IMG/VR virus record: IMGVR_UViG_3300036766_000234
Span: 1 to 24,161 of that record
Direction: 5' to 3' (one strand)
Source of the DNA: a virus
DNA: 24,161 bases
Position numbers and translations under genes: made by a program
Shown: one piece after another, positions 1-7,292 of the stretch
Layout: each line of letters starts with the position of its first letter
How positions within the stretch are numbered: position 1 is the first letter of the stretch
The notes under the pieces: model-generated
The model's database searches: none
What the model saw: only the letters and a program-made list of their open reading frames with translations
What the model was told of the DNA's origin: nothing

Positions 1-919
1 CAGCTCCAGTTGGGTCTGGTGGTGGTGAAGATGGCAAAGATACATCTCCAGTGGCCTGGCCTTTCGCACCCTCTCCCGCTGCACCTGGGGTTTGAGCAAC
101 AGAGTATAGCATGCTAGCGGCCTTAACAAAACCATTACGTTGTAGAACATTAGCTTCACGCACAATCATATCCTCATACAGACGTGTGGATATGCTTAGC
201 TTATTAACTAACTGAACCTTCTTCTTTAGATTATAGATTGCTTCCATCAAACTTTCTAGTTCGTTTCCAGCAAACATTTGTCCATCAGTAGAACGTAGAA
301 GTTTTTCAGCAGAGTCCAAACGTCCAATAATCTTGGCACGTTGTTTCTCAATAGTTAACTTCTTCTCTTCTTTACGCTCAGCCTCTTCACGAGCGGCATT
401 AGCATCAGCTTCTGGATCTCGTTCCGGCTCTTTTGGAGCGTCTGGTTTGATATGTAGGAAGTAACCCGGTTGCCCGTTTTCGTACCAGGTTTGTGCAAAC
501 TTGTATTTCATATTACTGCCCTCATCTTGAAATCTTAACCAATTTAGGAAGTCGTAGATTTCCATTTTAGGCCAACCCGTAGTAGACTGGCGAATAGCGT
601 CCTTATATTCGAAACCTGCTTTTTGCTTGTAATGAACGTTCTTTAGAGCCAGCTTCCACTTTTTAATGTCATGTCTGCCTGGAATATACATGTACTGATC
701 ATAATTAGGATAAGCCTTAGTATAGTCTGAAAACTCTGGCTTAGGACTACTTGCATCAATACCATATTGGTTAAAAAACTCAAGTAGCTTCTCAATTCTA
801 TCATCTACATTTTTACCAGATAGGTCTTCCTCAGACAAAGGACGTAGAGCAATTTCTTCCAGTTGTTTTTTGGAAGGAACGTCTACGATTGGCTTTTTAG
901 AAGACTTATGTTCTGACAT
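1..919 (-). CDS. Unknown protein, C-terminus cut off by window edge
   Basis: An open frame starts at an ATG whose A lies in the TAA stop of the upstream gene (TAATG) and runs for 306 codons off the left edge with no stop, so the real C-terminus is outside the window. I do not recognise it. The first half (about residues 40-155) looks globular and aromatic-rich (several Trp and Tyr). Residues about 160-195 are a highly charged Glu/Lys/Ala stretch likely to form a coiled coil, residues 215-275 look helical, and from about 277 the chain becomes low-complexity Gly/Ala/Pro/Ser with a run of prolines near 299-303. The ribosome-binding site is weak, so translation is probably coupled to the upstream gene. 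The only contextual clue is its place at the end of a run of unknown, helix-rich proteins. Confidence 0.8.
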   Translation of the reverse strand, partial: MSEHKSSKKPIVDVPSKKQLEEIALRPLSEEDLSGKNVDDRIEKLLEFFNQYGIDASSPKPEFSDYTKAYPNYDQYMYIPGRHDIKKWKLALKNVHYKQKAGFEYKDAIRQSTTGWPKMEIYDFLNWLRFQDEGSNMKYKFAQTWYENGQPGYFLHIKPDAPKEPERDPEADANAAREEAERKEEKKLTIEKQRAKIIGRLDSAEKLLRSTDGQMFAGNELESLMEAIYNLKKKVQLVNKLSISTRLYEDMIVREANVLQRNGFVKAASMLYSVAQTPGAAGEGAKGQATGDVSLPSSPPPDPTGA

Positions 920-1674
920 TAGTGGCTCAGCTTTTTGTTAATGGTTTCATTTAGAAGTTTAGCCTCGGCCAATTTCATATCGGTATTAGGAACTGTTTCA
1001 GGAGTAGCCGGCTTTATTTTAGACATTTTCTCCTGATAAAGCTCCATAAACAACATAGAACTTTCCAAATCCATTTGGGACAAAACTTCTCGGATTGCTT
1101 CATGAAATACCGAAATATGCTGATCTACCGCCTGCAAAGTCACATTGTGCTGGATGACCAAATCGGCAGGACCTTCGGTGAATTTATAATACTTTTCTAA
1201 TAGGCCCCCTAATAAATCGCCGTATTCAATTAATACGCGGTCTATACGAGAGTTAATATTTCTAGGATCTTCTTGAATTTCATCAAAGACCTGACCTAAA
1301 CGGGTCTCAATTGCAAGACATAACTGAGCTACCATCTTGCGAACATCTATTTCTTTACCAGCTAATTCAAGCATCTTACTCTTATAAGTTGGATTGCTCT
1401 TAACTGATAACTCTAATTCAACTTCTGTACTAGTTGCTAAAGATTGCTTAGTTTTCTGAATGTCTTCACGAATCATATTATAGACATCTAAATAGTTTTC
1501 TTTGAATGTCTTAATTGACTTCTCAGCTATAACAAATTTAGCTTCACTGACATTCGTATACTTAGATGCCAACCAATCATGAATATCTTTTGGAGAATAG
1601 TCCAATACTAATTTTGCAATTAGCTCATCTTTATCTGGGTGTTCTAGGATTTTCTTTAATGCGTTTTTGTTCAT
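919..1674 (-). CDS. Unknown helical protein, paralogous to the small upstream ORF
   Basis: This 251-aa protein is not a family I recognise. It is almost entirely predicted helix with many charged residues, and has no signal peptide, membrane segment or cysteine cluster. The ATG at 1674 has a good ribosome-binding site (GGAGA, 7 nt upstream) that lies inside the overlapping upstream 49-aa ORF. Residues 190-217, containing IREVLSQMD and then LFMELYQEKM, closely resemble residues 8-35 of that small ORF: 15 of 28 positions are identical by eye. This suggests a duplicated helical module. The stop overlaps the next start (TAATG), so the two genes are probably coupled. Function unknown; position in a run of unknown genes gives no firm clue. 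Confidence 0.85.
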   Translation of the reverse strand: MNKNALKKILEHPDKDELIAKLVLDYSPKDIHDWLASKYTNVSEAKFVIAEKSIKTFKENYLDVYNMIREDIQKTKQSLATSTEVELELSVKSNPTYKSKMLELAGKEIDVRKMVAQLCLAIETRLGQVFDEIQEDPRNINSRIDRVLIEYGDLLGGLLEKYYKFTEGPADLVIQHNVTLQAVDQHISVFHEAIREVLSQMDLESSMLFMELYQEKMSKIKPATPETVPNTDMKLAEAKLLNETINKKLSH

Positions 1675-1780
1675 CTAATTTCTCCGTGAAAAGGTCTAAG
1701 AAAAGCTGAGCCTCTTCCGGATCTAACTGTGACAAAACCTCTCTTATTACTTTATGCAAATCTGAGATGCAATCTTCCAT
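1631..1780 (-). CDS. Small ORF (49 aa) resembling part of the next gene
   Basis: A short frame that starts with the ATG overlapping the previous gene's stop (TAATG at 1780-1782) and ends at a TAA at 1631-1633. It overlaps the following gene by 44 nt in another frame. The peptide is charged and helical, with IREVLSQLD followed by LFLDLFTEKL, matching residues 190-217 of the downstream 251-aa protein (IREVLSQMD, LFMELYQEKM). The conserved protein pattern argues that this frame is or was coding, not chance. The ribosome-binding site is weak, so coupling to the upstream gene is likely. It may be a real small protein or the remnant of a duplicated gene that lost its other parts. The last dozen residues, in the overlap, have no counterpart. 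Confidence 0.55.
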   Translation of the reverse strand: MEDCISDLHKVIREVLSQLDPEEAQLFLDLFTEKLDEQKRIKENPRTPR

Positions 1781-2493
1781 TACTTATTATAACCTAGTCT
1801 ACCCTCACGTGTATCAAAGATAGCATGGAATGGAATATTCATTCCTTGAGTTTGTTGTGCTACATCTCCACCAGGAACTTTCGAACCATTTTCTAGTTCA
1901 AAACCGGTCTCAAAACTATAAATCTTCTTGTCAAGTTCGCATTGCCATACGTGTTCACCAACGCGGGCAATTTGTGCTCCTGCATGGTCTGGGCAATAAC
2001 GTGTGCTGAGGGGAGCTTCTAGAATTCTATATTCCTTAGTAAATCCGCTCTGTTCGATTCCCTTCTCGGAATCACCAATCTTATTATACTCGTGTAGCTT
2101 CTCACGTGTACCTTGATACTTCTTACGAAGTTCTTCAATACGATAACTCTCAGCGGCCTTCTTTTCCTGGCTAGCGCCTGGAGGGGCGGCAATACTTAAT
2201 AGCAATTCATCTAATACTGAGGCCATCTTCTTAAGCTGTGGGTCTCCAGACTCATCAAAAGCCTGAGCTAAAGCTGCGGTCTCATCAATTGATTCTGGAG
2301 TAAGAAGAGAGGCAGTAGGAGGTTCTAGTGCATCAACTTCATCAGCAGCATTCTTAAGTAAAGCTGCGGCAAGAACACAAGACTCTGCAACTACTTGCAT
2401 GCATCCAGCATCAGCTTCGGCAAGTAACATAGCTTCGTTATTTGGGCTTTCCAACCAAGCGGCCATGGCATTTAATAGTTCAGCAGTTCTCAT
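1780..2493 (-). CDS. Unknown protein with possible Cys/His metal site near C-terminus
   Basis: This 237-aa protein is not assigned to a family. Residues 1-105 are alanine- and leucine-rich helix and 107-145 a charged linker. A distinct C-terminal domain (about 160-237) contains CPDH at 167-170 and a further Cys at 185, then YSFETGF, a VPGGD turn and the end motif FDTREGRLG. The CPDH/Cys arrangement resembles a small metal-binding knuckle, but with three visible ligands this is uncertain. The ATG at 2493 has a clear ribosome-binding site (AGAGGAT). Its TAA stop overlaps the next ATG. It sits 18 nt after the previous gene in the same run. The compact C-terminal domain would be the part to use in a profile search. 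Confidence 0.85.
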   Translation of the reverse strand: MRTAELLNAMAAWLESPNNEAMLLAEADAGCMQVVAESCVLAAALLKNAADEVDALEPPTASLLTPESIDETAALAQAFDESGDPQLKKMASVLDELLLSIAAPPGASQEKKAAESYRIEELRKKYQGTREKLHEYNKIGDSEKGIEQSGFTKEYRILEAPLSTRYCPDHAGAQIARVGEHVWQCELDKKIYSFETGFELENGSKVPGGDVAQQTQGMNIPFHAIFDTREGRLGYNK

Positions 2494-2511
2494 AGTTTAT
2501 CCTCTTATTGC

Positions 2512-3366
2512 TTATTTATCCTCTTCATCCGAAGGGAAAATAGGTGCGGCCGGTTTCTCTGGCATCTTCTGTAATGCCGGAAGATTAGTTTGTCCGCGGT
2601 CCATAATTCTTTGTTTTATGTATTTGACTAGGCCAATTATCTCTGAAGATGTCTCCTCAGATGGGCCACGTTTAGAAGAACTAGATTTAACGGCCCTTAC
2701 AAGTTTGTCATATTTTTCTGTGAAGCCAGGCTCTTCAAAAAGTCTCTGCAATACATCGAGATTGTCAATAATATCAGGAGCATTGAATCCATACTGCTCA
2801 GCTTCTGGAGTACGTAAGAAATGTAATCTTTGCTCTTTAGATAGTGGCAAAATACCAGGAACAATTGTTCCTCCTTGTATTGCTGCTGGATCTGTTAAGA
2901 ACCTCTTCAATACTTTTGCAACTTCAGTCATTTGATGAGAAACTCTTCTAATAGATTCTTCAAGTCTTTTTAGATCGCTTCTATTATCATTAAGCACTTG
3001 TTGAGATGGCAAGAATTCTCTTGTTTGCTTTTTTGTATGCTTTATGGCTTTATCAAGTTCATCTGTCAAAGCAAGAACCTTATTAACATGAGTGTATAGT
3101 TCGCCAGGATGAGCACTTAACTCATCAATTTGAGCCACGATAAAATACATATGGCCCATAATTTTATTGCAGTGCGGCTCATTTCTTGAAGCAAACACAG
3201 GAATACCATTATAGGCTTTGGATGTAACTGATTTAGGATCAATGTAATGCAAGAATACTAATTTGATCTTTTCTACAACGTCACGCATAACGTCTTGTAT
3301 TGAAGCCGCTTCGGCCTTCAAACTATACTTAAGTTCAAAGAGTTGTGCAAGTCTTAGTATTCTCAT
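2512..3366 (-). CDS. Unknown helical protein, 284 aa
   Basis: The protein is nearly all helix, with heptad-like stretches around residues 75-165 (repeated Leu/Ile/Val between Lys, Glu and Asp) that could form a coiled coil. A loop with Gly-Gly-Thr near 165 follows, then further helices, and a short Pro- and Asp/Glu-rich tail at the C-terminus. There is no signal peptide, membrane span or recognisable catalytic motif. It begins 4 nt after the stop of the 533-aa gene. The ribosome-binding site is weak (GGGTAAATC), so it is probably translated by coupling. I cannot name a function. A structural or scaffold role would fit a helical protein next to a large unknown one, but that is only a guess. 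Confidence 0.85.
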   Translation of the reverse strand: MRILRLAQLFELKYSLKAEAASIQDVMRDVVEKIKLVFLHYIDPKSVTSKAYNGIPVFASRNEPHCNKIMGHMYFIVAQIDELSAHPGELYTHVNKVLALTDELDKAIKHTKKQTREFLPSQQVLNDNRSDLKRLEESIRRVSHQMTEVAKVLKRFLTDPAAIQGGTIVPGILPLSKEQRLHFLRTPEAEQYGFNAPDIIDNLDVLQRLFEEPGFTEKYDKLVRAVKSSSSKRGPSEETSSEIIGLVKYIKQRIMDRGQTNLPALQKMPEKPAAPIFPSDEEDK

Positions 3367-3370
3367 TGAT

Positions 3371-4972
3371 TTACCCGAAGATTTTCGAGTTCATGAAGGA
3401 AGCACCTTCGTATGTTTCGTCCATTCCTTGACGGTACATTGGGCGGCAGAAGCCGTTCTTATCCTGATAAACCTTGTTAACTGGTAAACCGGTCTGAGAA
3501 CAAACTGGGTGTTCGCTGTTAGCACTCTTGGTCATATGAGAGCACTTGGTCTCTGCAACTTTTTGACCAGCTAATCCGTTCATATAAATCTGGAAGCCAG
3601 TAGCATAAGCTCTGCTATCTCCTGAATTTGCTAGAACGTTTAGGGCATCTTCAGCCTTAGCAAAATTGTTATCATTCAACGCTTCACGCAAATTGTTGAT
3701 AACTTCGCTTGGTTTAAGTGAAGATAGTGTAGAAGCTACGGCTGCAACCTTAACATCAGTCTTGTTTTCACCAAGTAATTGGTTAATTGACTTCTTGTCG
3801 AAAGAGCCGATTGATCCATTGCACAACATTACGCCAGGCTTCTGAAGCTTGCCTTGTGTAACCTTAACAGGAACTGTGAATGCAACTTTACCGGTGTCTA
3901 GAGAGACTCCGTAGAAAATTGTGTTGTCGTCATTGCCAGTAATTACAATTTGAGAGTTAGTAAATCCAAAGGATGCCAATTCACGAGAAATGTGGTTTCT
4001 AGCGGTAACTACGTTGTCACTGCCAAATCTCCAAGCCGCTAAGCCTTGTGGAGATGTAAACTTCTTTTCAAATGAGAAGAATTCGTCAGACTTTGGAAGC
4101 TCAACGTCCTTCTTGCCAGCCTCTGCAACCTTCTGCCCAATAACTTGTCCTTGAAAAAACTCAGAGTTAGTTTGGCGAGATGCATTAAGACGGGTTACAG
4201 CTAATTCAGCGGCAGTTACTTCACGCTTCTCAGAGGTGGCGGTAGTAAGTGCATTTAGGATATCAACTCCGGCAACCTTGGTCTTTGAACCAGCTTGCTG
4301 AGTCAAATAGGCCTTGATAGTAGTGTTGTTTAGTTCTTCTGGTCCAGAATTACCCATGAAGGCAACTGGCTCAACAACGTCAGTCTTAGTTACTTCTACT
4401 GGAACGAAGAAGCTCGTAACACCCTTTGGCGTTTCGTAATCAGCCTTAATAACAATGAACTTGTCATTGCCATCGCTGACGGTTAGTTTAGAGGGCTTAA
4501 GGTTCCAAGCATCCAAAGTAGCGCTGACCGTTCTCACGGCCTTATCAGCTAATGGTTGCGAATACATCTTAAGTGGAAGGTGCTTATCAAACACGCTTTC
4601 CAAAGCGTTAGCTAATACCTGATCACCAACGTGATAAGGATTTGCTTGAACCGACTCATCACGCTGATAAGTGGTTACTTGTGGCTCTGCTGGCGTTTCA
4701 CCAAGCTCTTCAGAGAAGAGTTCAGCAAACTTGGTGCCACTAGAGTGAAGCTTATGGTAAAGAGACTTTAAATCGCCTTTGCGAATAAAGAAAGTCTGGT
4801 TCTCTGCCATTCTTGCGATAACCCTAGATATAGATCTAAGGGTTTGATCGTGCGGATAGGCGGCAACACATTTGTTTAGTTTTGCCGTTAGAAGAGGAGT
4901 GGCTAACTTTTCGTTATTATCCACTGCCTTTGCTAGAGTACCTACCATTTGGTATAATTTATCGACGCTCAT
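3371..4972 (-). CDS. Unknown 533-aa protein with an internal duplication
   Basis: A large soluble protein of unknown function. Two segments, about residues 143-225 and 319-400, look like copies of one alpha/beta module. Each has a helix, then a strand with LTVSDGNDKF or IVITGNDDNT, then a strand ending FFVPVEVTK or AFTVPVKVTQ, then a Gly-rich turn (MGNSGPEE or CNGSIGSF) and a helix. The N-terminal 125 residues are helical. The C-terminal 60 residues hold several Cys and His (CSHMT, HPVCSQTG, GFCRPMY) that could bind zinc. The ATG has a reasonable ribosome-binding site (AGGTG). It lies 15 nt after the 154-aa gene. Its size and repeated domain suggest a structural or binding protein, but nothing in the sequence proves it. 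Confidence 0.88.
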   Translation of the reverse strand: MSVDKLYQMVGTLAKAVDNNEKLATPLLTAKLNKCVAAYPHDQTLRSISRVIARMAENQTFFIRKGDLKSLYHKLHSSGTKFAELFSEELGETPAEPQVTTYQRDESVQANPYHVGDQVLANALESVFDKHLPLKMYSQPLADKAVRTVSATLDAWNLKPSKLTVSDGNDKFIVIKADYETPKGVTSFFVPVEVTKTDVVEPVAFMGNSGPEELNNTTIKAYLTQQAGSKTKVAGVDILNALTTATSEKREVTAAELAVTRLNASRQTNSEFFQGQVIGQKVAEAGKKDVELPKSDEFFSFEKKFTSPQGLAAWRFGSDNVVTARNHISRELASFGFTNSQIVITGNDDNTIFYGVSLDTGKVAFTVPVKVTQGKLQKPGVMLCNGSIGSFDKKSINQLLGENKTDVKVAAVASTLSSLKPSEVINNLREALNDNNFAKAEDALNVLANSGDSRAYATGFQIYMNGLAGQKVAETKCSHMTKSANSEHPVCSQTGLPVNKVYQDKNGFCRPMYRQGMDETYEGASFMNSKIFG

Positions 4973-4987
4973 TGAACACCTATTCCG

Positions 4988-5452
4988 TTAAACCAGTTCT
5001 GGGTATCTTTTGACTACCTCTAGACGGGCAGCATCATTCAAATCACTCAAAAGAGCTTTGACTAGTTTTTTGTTAGTGGCTAACTTTTCAGGTAAGTACT
5101 GTTCAGCACTCTGTAATTCATTGGCTGGAATACCAAGCTTGGATGCAGCAAATCTTACTAGAGGGTCACCCTTATAAGAAATTTGTAAATCTGTACCACT
5201 CTTAGTAACTAATACTGTCCAAGGATTATAAGATGCCGTCTTCTCAACTTCTTCATCTTCATAAAGAGCAACGATGTAATCTCCATCGTCTGCACTTTGC
5301 ACTTGCCATAGCTCAGCACCCTTGTCACCGTCTTTAAATCTGACTATATCAAAAGCAACTGTTTCTAACTGATCTTTAACATCAGAAAGACGGTACGCTT
5401 TCTTTGTAATCTGAGTGGCCAAACTTGAGTAATCTATCGAAATTTTAGGCAT
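4988..5452 (-). CDS. Unknown protein, 154 aa
   Basis: I do not recognise this protein. Residues 1-30 look helical. Residues 32-100 look beta-rich and acidic, with the turn SADDGDY followed by the acidic cluster YEDEEVE, and a strand with ISYKGDPLVRFA. Residues 100-154 are helical, with an LPEKLA turn. It has no cysteines, signal peptide or membrane span. The ATG is preceded by a strong ribosome-binding site (GGGAGATGCG) and by a 93-nt gap, the longest in this part of the window. Together with the directly repeated octamer in that gap, this makes it a plausible first gene of a transcription unit that continues through the 533-aa and later genes. Confidence 0.82.
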   Translation of the reverse strand: MPKISIDYSSLATQITKKAYRLSDVKDQLETVAFDIVRFKDGDKGAELWQVQSADDGDYIVALYEDEEVEKTASYNPWTVLVTKSGTDLQISYKGDPLVRFAASKLGIPANELQSAEQYLPEKLATNKKLVKALLSDLNDAARLEVVKRYPELV

Positions 5453-5497
5453 CGCATCTCCCGGTAAACAGAATGTACCCTACCTTAGATAGAGAAA

Positions 5498-5525
5498 TAT
5501 TGATAAATTCTGTACTTTATTGATA
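5498..5525 (+). repeat. Direct repeat TATTGATA, two copies 20 nt apart
   Basis: The octamer TATTGATA occurs at 5498-5505 and again at 5518-5525, start to start 20 nt, about two helical turns. Both copies lie in the 93-nt gap between the 153-aa gene and the strong ribosome-binding site of the 154-aa gene. A third copy, in the opposite orientation, lies at 6479-6486 in the gap before the sigma-like gene. The placement would suit a regulator site or part of a phage promoter. In AT-rich DNA an octamer can recur by chance, so this is a weak call. Confidence 0.25.
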
Positions 5526-5545
5526 GTTAGAACTACCTCTATAAA

Positions 5546-6007
5546 TTACAGAATATTACCACACTTCTTGTCCTTAAGCTTAGAAGACAAAACTTGTAGC
5601 TTTTCCTTATCAGAAAAGATATCATATAGGTCGTATCCAGACACAGTTCCATTATCTACTATTCCGCCAGGATAGTGCATAATAGGTTCAAATGGTATGC
5701 TTATTTCTGCCAAAAACTTGGCGGTCTCATCAAACTTGGCTTTGTCAGAGTTTATTGACATTTGCTCTGCTAATGGCTTTATTGACAAACTTGCCACCAA
5801 TTCTCTATCTATAAGAGCGTGAAATGATAGCGATTGTGATTTAGTTAAAACATCATACAAATGATTGGCTGATATGACAATATCTACTTGAACTTCAGAA
5901 CCGTCAATAGGATTTCTACCGCCACCCCAAATAGAAATGGTTATTCCTAGTCGGCACATAAGCTGACAGGTCTTAATAAATTCGTCGTCTGTGCGAATTT
6001 TCACCAC
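5546..6007 (-). CDS. Unknown protein, 153 aa, possible two-fold repeat
   Basis: The frame starts at tandem GTG codons (6007 and 6004) overlapping the TGA of the sigma-like gene. GAGG lies just upstream, and the second GTG has the better spacing, so the true start may be 6004. No family recognised. The two halves resemble each other: a helix, then a Gly-rich turn (WGGGRNPIDGS or YPGGIVDNGT), then a matching segment HLYDVLTKSQSL or YDLYDIFSDKEKL. This suggests an ancient duplication of a domain of about 60 residues. No metal-binding or catalytic motif is visible. Overlap with the sigma-like gene suggests joint translation, and so perhaps a related regulatory role. Confidence 0.78.
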   Translation of the reverse strand: MVKIRTDDEFIKTCQLMCRLGITISIWGGGRNPIDGSEVQVDIVISANHLYDVLTKSQSLSFHALIDRELVASLSIKPLAEQMSINSDKAKFDETAKFLAEISIPFEPIMHYPGGIVDNGTVSGYDLYDIFSDKEKLQVLSSKLKDKKCGNIL

Positions 6008-6441
6008 TTTTCCTCACGAATATCAGACATCTGTTGTAGGATATCTTTGATTCGGGCATCGTTCTCGACGATTTTCTTAATTTTCTTGCGGGCACCACCA
6101 TAAACCTTTTTACCGTTCTTGTAATCTACGTTGCCGTTTAACGACTTGGTGATAGAACTTTGGTTTACGTTTAGCATCTTAGCTATCTCCATTTGAGTAT
6201 AGCCGTCCGCATAAAGTCGGATTACTTGTCTTTGTCTTTCGGTTAGGAGGTTATCCACTATCCTCCAGAACTCTTTGTTAAGTTGGTCTTCCAACTCGAT
6301 TAAATCTTCGTTATACTCAAAGGGATTAAGCCTTGCCGAGATACTGTCCTCATTGCAAAAAGCTTCCATCATATCATTTGAACAAACTGTCTCTAACAAT
6401 ACCCATTGATAGCGGTCGCTTCTGTTTTGTCTTTTAGTCAT
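6001..6441 (-). CDS. Sigma-70 region 4-like transcription regulator
   Basis: A 146-aa protein with a sigma region 4 type helix-turn-helix: LTERQRQVIRLYADG at about 66-80, then TQMEIAKMLNVNQSSITKSL at 82-101. In sigma factors this region contacts the -35 element. A short basic tail after the HTH (NGKKVYGGARKKIKK) is also seen in small sigma-like proteins of large phages, from memory of the group. Nothing in the N-terminal 60 residues looks like sigma region 2, so it is unlikely to open promoters alone and may act as a partial sigma or accessory factor that redirects host RNA polymerase. The ATG at 6441 has GGGG upstream. The 74-nt gap before it holds a 15-nt palindrome. HTH fold is confident; exact role is inferred. 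Confidence 0.75.
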   Translation of the reverse strand: MTKRQNRSDRYQWVLLETVCSNDMMEAFCNEDSISARLNPFEYNEDLIELEDQLNKEFWRIVDNLLTERQRQVIRLYADGYTQMEIAKMLNVNQSSITKSLNGNVDYKNGKKVYGGARKKIKKIVENDARIKDILQQMSDIREEKW

Positions 6442-6494
6442 ATTTACCCCACAAGATTACAAAGTTCAAATCACAATATATCAATAGAGGATGG

Positions 6495-6509
6495 TTAGGA
6501 ATTTCCTAA
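6495..6509. promoter_or_regulatory. 15-nt palindrome (7-bp arms, 1-nt centre), possible operator
   Basis: TTAGGAA at 6495-6501 and TTCCTAA at 6503-6509 are perfect inverted arms around one base. The site lies just after the primase stop, about 55-70 nt before the sigma-like gene. No T-run follows on the minus strand, so it does not look like an intrinsic terminator. A binding site for a dimeric regulator is possible, though no promoter can be assigned confidently next to it. Confidence 0.3.
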
Positions 6510-6515
6510 GAAATT

Positions 6516-7292
6516 TCAACCTTTAACAACGAACGACATCTCCGTATAGTTACTAAGTCTTCCTTTAGTAATGTATTCGTCTATATCTTTATACTCATCT
6601 GGTAAATAAAAATTCTGAATATTGGCCAAACGGCCAAACTTATCGATAATGCGTTTCCTCCCTTTTTCCCCTGGTTCGTCATTATCCAATAACAGCATTA
6701 TGTTATTAGCGTATCTGCTAATGACAGAAAATTGATAGGAAGTCATACTACAATTACCTAAAGCTACAATATTTTTAAGACCTATCTCAGACGCCTTAAT
6801 TACATCAAACTGTCCTTCTACTACATAAACGCAACCAAGATCTAATATTGCTTGCTTATTCTCGAATAATCCGAATAATAAGTTGCCCTTCTTAAAGATT
6901 GGAGACTCTAATGTATTCTTATACTTAGATAGTTTTTTAGCTTTACGCTCTTCTTCACCTAATAATGTACGGCCTACTAATCCAGCAACCCGTCCATAAA
7001 CGTCTCGGAACGGCATAACTAGTGGATATTCCTCAAAATAACAAGACTTTACCTTGCGAGGAAATAGAGAGTCCTCGATATCCCTTGTATAAAGGAGTCT
7101 TTCTTCCGTCAATAGCCGCTCACCTACTAAGTCAGTAAGGGCGGACATATTTTGGGTGTTAGGAAAATAGCCGAAATGGAAATTATCTTGGCTTTCCTGA
7201 GTCAGTCGCGAATCAAGATATGACTTACTTTCCTGTGCATCCGGGTAATTGTTTAGAAGGAAGCGACAGGACTCAACTATCTTTTCTAGCAT
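6516..7292 (-). CDS. dnaG: DnaG-type primase catalytic core (TOPRIM)
   Basis: Makes RNA primers for DNA synthesis. This 258-aa protein keeps the DnaG catalytic core. The N-terminal subdomain has the family pattern YL..R near 25-29 and the FGYFP turn at 40-44. The basic KYKNTLESPIF motif at 123-133 precedes FGLFE. The TOPRIM domain has VVEGQFDV at 157-164 (Glu159) and LLLDNDEPG at 200-208 (Asp203 and Asp205), followed by DEYKDIDEYI, the counterpart of the DPKDPDE segment. It is much shorter than bacterial DnaG (about 580-600 aa), lacking both the N-terminal zinc-binding domain and the C-terminal helicase-binding domain. The gene directly upstream, overlapping by 1 nt, encodes a double zinc-ribbon protein that may supply the missing zinc domain in trans. 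No replicative helicase is visible in the window. Confidence 0.88.
   Translation of the reverse strand: MLEKIVESCRFLLNNYPDAQESKSYLDSRLTQESQDNFHFGYFPNTQNMSALTDLVGERLLTEERLLYTRDIEDSLFPRKVKSCYFEEYPLVMPFRDVYGRVAGLVGRTLLGEEERKAKKLSKYKNTLESPIFKKGNLLFGLFENKQAILDLGCVYVVEGQFDVIKASEIGLKNIVALGNCSMTSYQFSVISRYANNIMLLLDNDEPGEKGRKRIIDKFGRLANIQNFYLPDEYKDIDEYITKGRLSNYTEMSFVVKG

Noticed and set aside
5521-5545. Hairpin (GGTAGT/ACTATC) after the 153-aa gene as terminator
   Set aside because: Stem of six pairs including a G-T pair, AT-rich, and no T-run follows on the minus strand.
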